In this document: positions 53,375 through 61,838 of the stretch, piece after piece
Position numbering within the stretch: position 1 is the stretch's first letter
Layout: each line of letters starts with the position of its first letter
DNA from: Antedon mediterranea
Taxonomy: Eukaryota; Echinodermata; Crinoidea; Comatulida; Antedonidae
Assembly (NCBI RefSeq): GCF_964355755.1
Contig: NC_092676.1
Coordinates: 5,066,288-5,130,287, forward strand
Direction: 5' to 3'
Length of the DNA stretch: 64,000 bases
The notes under the pieces: model-generated
Told to the model about the DNA's origin: nothing
What the model saw: only the letters and a program-made list of their open reading frames with translations
The model's database searches: none
Translations under genes and position numbers: made by a program

Positions 53375-53445
53375 GCATGCGCACAAGGAATTGATTCATT
53401 GCATGCGCACAAGGAATTTATCACTGCATGCGCACAAGGTATTGA
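53375..53445. repeat. Three CATGCGCACAAGGAATT repeats
   Basis: Three copies of TGCATGCGCACAAGGAATT, 27-32 bases apart, between receptors B and C. Confidence 0.75.
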
Positions 53446-53881
53446 GAGCTAGTTTCAACCGTTACCAGAGTAGGAACGCAACTTTAGTATACTAATGACG
53501 TATTTATTAGTTTAAAAAATTGTTTAAAGATTGTGTCACATTTCGATGAATTAAAGATATTCTCTCAAACACATGTGTTTTGTTGTTTTATACTTTTACC
53601 ACTAACGTAAATTAAGAAGAGTTTTGGTGCCAGGTACGACAATTCTGTTCCCTATTGGATCTTTCAAAGGTTATTAAACTTCCAGGGGTTTTAATGTCAC
53701 ATTATTGCATCTGCTAAAGGAAATAATGGTAAACCATTGAACCATCAGTCCACTTCAGCAAACGCGCACTTCCTGAGTACTTATAAACATAATATAATAA
53801 TAAGGATCCTTATTTGTACTATAGTAGATTGTGAAATAAATGTATCAGTCACAAGACAGAGAGTGATTGAGGTATGTACTG

Positions 53882-54207
53882 TAAGTGTCACGACAGTTTT
53901 TACAAAAAGGCACGGCAATTTACAAATAAATTTACGACAACTTACAAAAAAAGGCACGACAATTTTCAAAAAATCCCACGGCAATTTGAAAAAGTCACAG
54001 CAATTGGAAAAAGCCACGGTAATTTGAAAAAGCCACGGCAAATTAAAAATAAAACATCACGGCAATTTAACAAAAATACCACGGCAACTTAAAAATGAAA
54101 CACCACGGCAAATTAAAAATGAACACCACCACAATTTAGAAATGAAATTCCCGTGGCTTTTTTGTAAATTGCCGTAACTTTTAAAAACAAATTGCCGTGA
54201 CACTTAA
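53882..54207. repeat. Inverted-repeat element rich in CCACGGCAATTT
   Basis: Ends AAGTGTCACGACAG and inverted TGCCGTGACACTTA. The interior is a loose array of (CCACGGCAATTTGAAAAAG)-type units in one direction and its complement near 54150-54190. The frames through it are artefacts. Confidence 0.65.
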
Positions 54208-54353
54208 AAGTCATGGTCGTCTGCTTTTTCGTTTTTTTTTCCTGGAATTATTTTCAAATCATATGGTAAAGTTTGTTTTGGAAGATGAGTTTAATTTCTT
54301 CCGCCGGATAATACCAGAGTGAATAAACTCATATAAATACTTGGTGTATCACA

Positions 54354-54360
54354 TATAAAA
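54354..54360 (+). promoter_or_regulatory. Possible TATA box of lectin receptor C
   Basis: TATAAAA 75 bases upstream of the ATG. A second candidate, TATAAAT, is at 54332. Confidence 0.4.
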
Positions 54361-54434
54361 ACATTATCAGTAGAAGCAGTAAGACTAGAGATAATAAATA
54401 TAGGTCTAGCGATAAAGCACGGTAAATTTGCAAA

Positions 54435-57400
54435 ATGAAGTCAGTAATTTTTGTAGTGTTATACTTATCCGTTGCATCGTCACTAAGATGTCCGTCTCAG
54501 TGGAAGAGCTACCGGTCTAATTGTTACAAATCTTTTCCTCAATCAAAACTGTTTTGGGATGCTTCAAACTTTTGCCGACAGCAACAGTTTTACTCTTTGG
54601 ACGCGACTCAAAGGTAAGATATTAGAAACAGTTTTCCTCTTTGGACGCGACTCAAACGTAAGATTGTAGAAACAGTTTTACTCTTCGGGCGCGACTCAAA
54701 CGTAAGATTGTAGAAACAGTTTTACTCTCTTTGGACGCGACTCAGAAGTAAGATAGTAAAACAGTTTTACTCTTTGGACGCAACTCAAACGTAAGATTGT
54801 AGAAACAGTTTTACTCTTCGGCCGTGACTCAAACGTAAGATTGTAGAAACAATTTTACTCTTTGGACGCGACTCAAACGTAAGATTGTAGAAACAGTTTT
54901 ACTCTTTGGACGCAACTCAAACGTAAGATTGTAGAAACAGTTTTACTCTTCGGCCGTGACTTAAACGTAAGATTGTAGAAACAGTTTTACTCTTTGGACG
55001 CGACTCAAACGTAAGATTGTAGAAACATTTTTACTCTTCGGCCGTGACTCAAACGTAAGATTGTAGAAACAATTTTACTCTTTGGCTATGACTCAAAGGT
55101 AGGAAGATAATACTGTAAATACATTCGTTGACCACGACTCAAACGTAGGATAGTAATACTGCAACAGTATTCTTTAGCCGCGACTCAAGTGTTCCCAACT
55201 TGTAGAAAGTATGCCTACTGATGAAGACGTCACTCTGATGGTGACGTCAGTCTGATGGTGACGTCACTCTGATGGTGACAATAGAATAATTCATGACTTT
55301 TAGTAGATAAAAGATTGATTGATTTTTTAGTGTGCTCTAAGCGTAACTGTGATCTGTGATAATGTATCTCATGCTGTATATTATATTTAAAAACAGCCAT
55401 TTTGTTATCAATAAAATATTTTCTTTTACATTTATAAAAAATATAATTTTCAATACTTGTACTTGATATGCAGCGGTGATAACATCCACAGCGAATTAGT
55501 CTCAATACACAGTCTTGCTGAAAACACGTTCGTGTATAGTCTCGTACCACCTCGCCGTACCATCTTCCTGGGATTGTATCACAAAGTAGACGAAGGACAG
55601 AGGACATGGCATTGGACAGATGGAACACCGTTTGACTATAGTAGATGGGCCCCGAATCAACCTGATCCGTCTCACCAAAAATTTGGCACTATGTGGAATG
55701 AACGTTTTCCACAACAATGGGACGATGCTGACTGGGTTCAAACTGGTGGCGTGCCGTTTGTTTGCAAAGTAAAGGCTGCCAATTGTCTTATAGCACCGGG
55801 GGAACGTAAGTGGAATTTGTATTCATAGTTAGAATCCATACGGCATAGCCCGTACTGTGTCCAAGATTATGATCGACAATCATAGCGACAATGTTGTTGC
55901 AGGCAGCGCAGCGTCAGATTGCTCATTAATAAAATCAACCCCTTTCCTGCTGCTTAAAAAAAAGAAGAAGAAAACCCGTCAAAATGTTTAGTAAGTGATA
56001 ATGGAGTGTGAATGTCCATCACTTTATAGAAAATCATTTTGAAAAATGTAATAATGTATTTGGTATTTTCCAGTGATAAGTGATAGTAGAGATTGTCTAA
56101 ATGGCGGTAAACTTGTTGGGACTAGCTGTGAATGTCCGACACCGTATGCATGTATAGACTGTTCCTGGTATAATGGTAATTATTCTATATTATGAAATAT
56201 TAGAAAGTCTTTTAAGGTTGTTCCAATGTGTAAACATTAAGGGTCATTTCAATAATACCATTACAAAAACACACACATAAAAAATAATTATGTTGGCATC
56301 TTAAATTTTATTAATGATACGATTTAGATATTCGTCTGATGTGCACAATGTAGTGTATGGGTTCAATCTGTCGAGTCTTGGTATCCAAATCTTATTAGAA
56401 TTCTCTCAAATCAAATTTTATCATTTAACAGGTTGTTCAAGTAACCCGTGTCAGAATGGAGGAACGTGCGAAAATAAAGACCACAGTTACTCTTGCAAAT
56501 GTGTCGATGGTTTTACAGGAACTAACTGCGAAATATATAAAGGTATATTACATAGCGGGTTCAAGAGTAGCATAATTGTAGCGGTAGGATCGAGTATGAG
56601 CGGGTCAACAGTGGTAGGTGTTGATTGTGGCAGAGTCGAGAGTCGTAGGGCCTTGATTGTGCAGGATGTGAGAATGCTAGAATCAAGACTTGATACGAGA
56701 GTTTAGGTTCGAGAGTGGTATATAAGACCAAGTAGCAGAAACGACAGTGTAGCAGCAGAAAGCATGGGTAGTAGCATAATGAGTAGGCCTAACAGGGCGA
56801 GTGTATTTATTTATTATTCAAGTATTATATATGTTGTTGTTGATTATTAATTTTCAACGTCATTTTCTCTTACAGGTTGTATGCAGTTTCCTTGCTTGAA
56901 TGATGGAGATTGCATGAAACATCCGAACAAGTCAATATTCATATGCACATGCCCAGAAGATTATACTGGAGTAACTTGTCAGACGTATATTGGTATACAA
57001 AGCATATATTAGCCTATACACCAATAATAATACACGTCGACCCAATATAATAATAATACAATAATTGCCATTATTATTCAATATACTTAGTATTTTACTG
57101 TGAAGAACCTGATTTTTTCTTTTCTCTAATGTCGCTCGTTTTGTAGTAGGCCTAATATCCTTTTTACTCCAATTTATGTTTACATAAATGATAAATAAAT
57201 TTGAGTTTATGATGCAGTTACTGTAATCAATTCAATCTAACAACATGATGCTGAGCTTGCCTTGCCAAGATAGGAACTTGTAACAGTTTTGGCTGTGGCT
57301 GCGACAAATTCATATTTGTGGTTACAGTAGTACCCAGTACATCATTCCCCGGTTTCTGTTCAGGGACATGGAACTGATCGTGTCGCAACCACACATGAAA

Positions 57401-59106
57401 TCTTTGATCTAACGGAGCTCAGAATCCTGTTGTTAGATTGCTGCAATGCAATTTGTTGACCCATGATTACGCCAGAAATACTTACTACTGCTAAATATGT
57501 AATGCAGTAACTGCTATGTTGTTGACATATCCCCATTGACATTTCTTTTGTAATACACTATACCAAGATAGACGGTAACATCTGATTTTGAATTGTTAGG
57601 CCATTGTCAAGACGAACCGTGTCAAAATGAAGCCACTTGTCATTCCATCTCAGTGTCACCTTTTTACGTGTGCCAGTGTAAGCCTCCATACGTGGGCATC
57701 AATTGTACAGCAACTAGTTACGGTAAGTAATTCATTCCTCTACCTCTATTTAATTACCTTTATCCGGTACGAACAAAAAAGTAGGCCTACTTAGCCTATA
57801 AGGTGCTATTTTCTTGTTTTGTTTGCTGTTTGAACGATAGGGTCCACTATTTTTAAGATATCGTCTTGAATGTTTGGGTATTGATTTTATGAAATTCGAA
57901 ATATTGATGACATCACAAATGCTTATTAAAATCTCGAGTTTTTTTGTGTTTTCCAATATATCGAAATATTAAATAGCGCGCCCTCTGTCGGTATCTATTT
58001 TGCCAAGTATTTCACTCAGTTTCCGAGTTCAATTTATTCTTTAAAGATGTATTGTCCCCCAAAAACAGGAAAAATAAAGATTAATTTAATCAGACTTTTA
58101 ATATGTTATTTTGTTGTTTTAATAAAGTTAATCACTTCAGTAGAAAAAAAAAACTAAATGAAATATTGTTTTCACTTATAAAATGACAAAATAAATGGTT
58201 AAGTTCAACCAAAAACCCATTGGCTGGCAGCCAATTTGACCATTTTTTTCTTTAAATTACAGTTTTTTTTCAGGTAAATACATTTTTTGTATCCAATATT
58301 TGGTCAAAGTGGATAACTATTATGTTACATTAAAATGGCATATTCAACAAAAATTTTGTTAAGAATTATTTTTTAAGGGGGACAATACATCTTTAATATT
58401 TATCATGGTTTAATTCTAGGCTAATGGTTACTTTTATGTGCATTACACAAATATTTTTAACATTAGTCGTCTCCAAATCCAATTTCTTACTAATATTTCC
58501 TCAATTGGTAATGGATTTTGTTAAAGTGTGTAGGCCAACCGTTCCAATAACGAATCGGGATATGTTAATGAGCGTCAATGTTTTTCCGTTATGCAGATTG
58601 CCTGAGTAATCCATGCCTGAACGGAGGCTCGTGTGTAACTAATGACCGCTTGAATAAAACTAGTTGCCTGTGTCCGTCCACCTACTTCGGAACTAATTGT
58701 GAACTACAGAAACGTACCGGTAGGTTATTATCGTCTGCGCATGCTTACAACCAATTTCAATTCTCTCAAATCTCTTTCTACACAAAATACGTATCGAACT
58801 TCAACCAACTCTCACCACACTACAGCATTCTCTCCAGTTGGGGCGGGGAGATGCCGTTTTCTTACAAAATATTAATATGCGCATGCGCGATTTCATCTAA
58901 TGAATAATTCATTAAATTTACTTTTTACAGAAACGTCAGCAGTAGTTGGTACTGGTGGTAGCCAATCAAACTCCAACAACAATGTACATGCGTCATTCAT
59001 CGGAGTTACCATTGCGTTGATAGCTATAATCGTTATTCTTGTTGCTTATATTATCCGAGTCAGATCAAGACGTTATATAGATAAAGATGCTTCTTTTGTC
59101 AGGTAA
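54435..59106 (+). CDS. Lectin receptor C: C-type lectin, EGF modules, TM; lacks the beta-rich module
   Basis: Eight coding exons: 54435-54613, 55474-55805, 56074-56175, 56432-56542, 56876-56992, 57600-57722, 58597-58719, 58931-59106; 420 residues, phases consistent. Signal peptide about 1-16; C-type lectin domain to 170 (CPSQWKSYRSNCY, GLYHK, WAPNQPD, QWDDADW, FVCK); EGF-like exon 171-204; EGFs at 205-241 ([13 protein letters not shown]), 242-280, 281-321 and 322-362; TM about 382-404; tail RSRRYIDKDASFVR. The beta-rich exon found in A and B is absent between exons 2 and 3. The tail resembles gene B more than gene A. Again the stop comes from a donor-like AG/GTAAAA, and an acceptor-like TTTAAG at 59572-59577 followed by a short frame offers an alternative 3' exon. 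Exon 1 ends in a 44-base minisatellite. Confidence 0.86.
54585..55190. repeat. 44-bp minisatellite made of an exon end plus splice donor
   Basis: About 13 copies of a 44-base unit starting in the coding exon. The unit is the last 29 bases of receptor C exon 1 (CAGTTTTACTCTTTGGACGC, GACTCAAAG) plus 15 intronic bases (GTAAGATTGTAGAAA). Later copies keep AA(C/A)GTAAGA, so each carries a donor-like site. Units decay toward 55190. Confidence 0.93.
58041..58396. mobile_element. MITE family C copy 4
   Basis: TTAAAGATGTATTGTCCCCC to GGGGGACAATACATCTTTAA, perfect inverted ends. Interior CCCATTGGCTGGCAGCCAAT. In a receptor C intron. Confidence 0.85.
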
Positions 59107-59272
59107 AAAGGCCAACTCAGACAGCGTTTGTACGATGAGCCCGACGATTTGTCTCGTCTCTAACAACTGCACCCGGCGCTATCTCAAGACGACTCGTCTC
59201 GTGGCGCTGCCACTCAGAGACAGCAAGAAGACTCGTTGCCCTCATCGTACGACGCAGTCTGAGTTGGCCTTA
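59107..59272. mobile_element. MITE family D copy directly after the receptor C stop
   Basis: AAGGCCAACTCAGACAGCG and inverted CAGTCTGAGTTGGCCTTA ends with GTACGA inner inverted repeats. It begins within a base or two of the TAA, so it forms either 3' UTR or the start of a final intron. Confidence 0.8.
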
Positions 59273-59714
59273 ATTCATCTGTATAATATTAATACTTTAT
59301 TTGAAACTACATTTTTAGCATTATGTAATTGGTTGAGTGAAGGGATTCACACTTCGCTACAGTATCTATCAGTATTGTTATTTTAAATTGAAAAGATTGA
59401 CTAAATTTACAATAAGAAATCAGGTGAAGGGGGGGTGTCCGATCAATTCACTAAGATGGCGCTCGGTTCATTTGGACGGAAAAGTGACATCAGTAAGGAA
59501 TAGTAGTAAAATTGAAGCGTTTAAGAAAACAATTTCTTCAACCATCAATTGAAAGAAACATTTCTTTTTCTTTAAGGTTTAATGCAGAATAGTATAATAA
59601 CTAACTGTGATAAAAGCAAGAAGATGAAATTCGAGAAGAGAAACGTAACAAGAAACAGACAATAATTATAATAATAATGTCTTTTGTAAAGTTCATTAAT
59701 GCTCTTCCGATGAC

Positions 59715-59720
59715 AATAAA
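59715..59720 (+). terminator. Possible poly(A) signal of receptor C
   Basis: AATAAA about 610 bases past the annotated stop and about 140 bases past the possible extra acceptor at 59577. Confidence 0.4.
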
Positions 59721-60263
59721 GTTTTACAACTACATTTTTTAGGGAGCTTGGAGCGATCAAGGAACACATTTTATTCAATTCATTGTGCGCATGCGTATGC
59801 GTGAAATACTGCGTGTCATTTTTGCAAATTTAAAGTTTCAATGTAAATAACCGTAACACACGTAGTTATTATGTTATAGGTAAGCTAAATTTTGTCGTTA
59901 ATACGAATTATTTGAATTTAAAACTATAGAAATTAAGTAATTAAAAATTTAAATTACAATAGGCCTAATGAAGATTAATTCATTAGTTAATTCATTTTAA
60001 ATGAATGTGAAGCAATTGTATATAGTAGGCCTATGCACCTAAAAATAGAAGCACATAACACCTATTGGACAGAATTCTGGTTTGTTTTATTACTAGAGTG
60101 TTTAGCATGGTTATTAAGAATTTGGGCTACCAATCCCAGGGTTTCGTGTACAAATCCCGTGTCAACATGAAACACCATGACTCGACGAGGGCTAGCCGCG
60201 AGGCTAGTTTAGGCTAGGCCTAAAACCCGGTAGTGGTTGTAGTTATTTCGGGAAACTTAGGTT

Positions 60264-60304
60264 AACAAAAAAAAGCTTAAGAAGTTCTTAAGCTTTTTTT
60301 TGTT
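60264..60304. repeat. Perfect 20-bp-arm palindrome in unit 1
   Basis: AACAAAAAAAAGCTTAAGAA, one G, then its exact complement. Only the left arm survives in copy 2 and part of it in copy 3. Confidence 0.9.
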
Positions 60305-60599
60305 AGCCTACTAAGAAGGGTAGTAATATGTTTGCTTATAGTTATCCTTAATTGCACCTCTGTCATCAAATCTAGCGCCGCAGCGCGCCTCTCTCTATCA
60401 TTAAATCAAAATTAAATTGATATGATTGGTTGAATGTTTATAGACATGCGTATATTGCATCTTAGTGATTAAAAAAAGCACAGACATAATATAGAGAGAG
60501 GGCAGTGTATAAAAAAGAAGCAGCAGTCGATCAAAATAAAGTGTGATGTCATGTACTATCTTTGATGTGCAAAAGTGGAAATTCCGACCGTGGTAACTC

Positions 60600-60653
60600 T
60601 ATATAAAGGCTGAATTACTTATCTATATCTGATTCTGTCCTGGACTTTTGAAG
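60600..60653 (+). promoter_or_regulatory. Putative promoter and first exon, copy 1
   Basis: TATATAAA at 60600-60607. A start would fall near 60630 (CTGATTCTGTCC), and the segment ends at a good donor GAAG/GTAAAC (exon end 60653). It may be an upstream non-coding exon of GTF2B or an independent small transcript. No protein frame. Confidence 0.45.
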
Positions 60654-61162
60654 GTAAACTTTATATATTTTCTGATTTGTTTATCATATATTAAATCGAA
60701 TGGAACGAGTGTATTTTTTAGCAGCAGTCCACAACATGTGGACAACAGTAAGCCAGGCAGGCCCAGCCTGCGAACTAGACTCGACGAGGGCTAGCCGCGA
60801 GGCTAGTTTAGGCTAGGCCTAAAACCCGGTAGTGGTGGTAGTTATTTCGGGAAACTTAGGTTAACAAAAAAAAGCTTAAGAAGGGTAGTAATATGTTTGC
60901 TTATAGTTATCCTTAATTGCACCTCTGTCATCAAATCTAGCGCCGCAGCGCGCCTCTCTATCATTAAATCAAAATTAAATTGATATGATTGGTTGAATGT
61001 TTATAGACATGCGTATATTGCATCTTAGTGATTAAAAAAAGCACAGACATAATATAGAGAGAGGGCAGTGTATAAAAAAGAAGCAGCAGTCGATCAAAAT
61101 AAAGTGTGATGTCATGTACTATCTTTGATGTGCAAAAGTGGAAATTCCGACCGTGGTAACTC

Positions 61163-61220
61163 TATATAAAGGCTGAATTACTTATTTATCTATATCTGAT
61201 TCTGTCCTGGACTTTTGAAG
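61163..61220 (+). promoter_or_regulatory. Putative promoter and first exon, copy 2
   Basis: Same arrangement: TATATAAA at 61163-61170, a 4-base insertion (TTAT), donor GAAG/GTAAAC with exon end at 61220. It is about 620 bases upstream of the GTF2B ATG. Confidence 0.45.
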
Positions 61221-61838
61221 GTAAACTTTATATATTTTCTGATTTGTTTAGCATATATTAAATCGAATGGAACGAGTGTATTTTTTAGCAGCAGTCCACA
61301 ACATGTGGACAACAGTAAGCTAGGCAGGCCCAGCCTGCTGCTAACTACTAGGCCTAGGCCTAGAGGCCGCCTAGACTCGACGAGGCTAGTTTAGGCTAGG
61401 CCTAAAACCCGGTAGTGGTGGTAGTTATTTCGGGAAACTTAGGTTAACAAAAAAAAGCTTTATGTTGGCTGGCCAGGCAGGCTTTTTGATTTTTACTAAC
61501 TGAGCAATTACGTACACATTTTGATTCTTGAAACCAAACTTTGAGCCCCAGCCCAGCAGATATTTTTCAATATTAAATTATTAATAATAAAAATATAATA
61601 ATTTAACATTAAATCATGGCCAGGTAGGAAACAACGTCTGGTACTTCTTTCTGGAAATCCATTTCATATTTCACTCAAATTGTTTTAAATCATGCCATAC
61701 TTTTACATACTAACCGAATATTCTTTGTTTTGTTTAACCGAATAAATAGAGCGTAACTTTTTTACTGCTACAGTTTGAGTATTGGTAGCTGTTGCCTAGT
61801 CTAGAAAAAAATTCATCAAAGAACGTCCAAGTTTGAAC

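Larger units (their letters stand above)
60179..61465. repeat. Tandem duplication (0.6-kb unit) upstream of GTF2B
   Basis: Copy 1 60179-60778, copy 2 60779-61373 and a partial third copy 61374-61465, all starting CTCGACGAGG...GGCTAGTTTAGGCTAGGCC. Copies 1 and 2 are nearly identical. The main difference is that copy 1 has a full 41-base palindrome and copy 2 has half of it. Each full copy includes a TATA box, a short transcribed-looking segment and a GTAAAC donor. Confidence 0.92.

Noticed and set aside
56543-56706. EGF frame of receptor C continuing past exon 4 (HSGFKSSIIVAVG...)
   Set aside because: A proper donor follows EIYKG and the next EGF exon joins in phase, so this is intron read-through.
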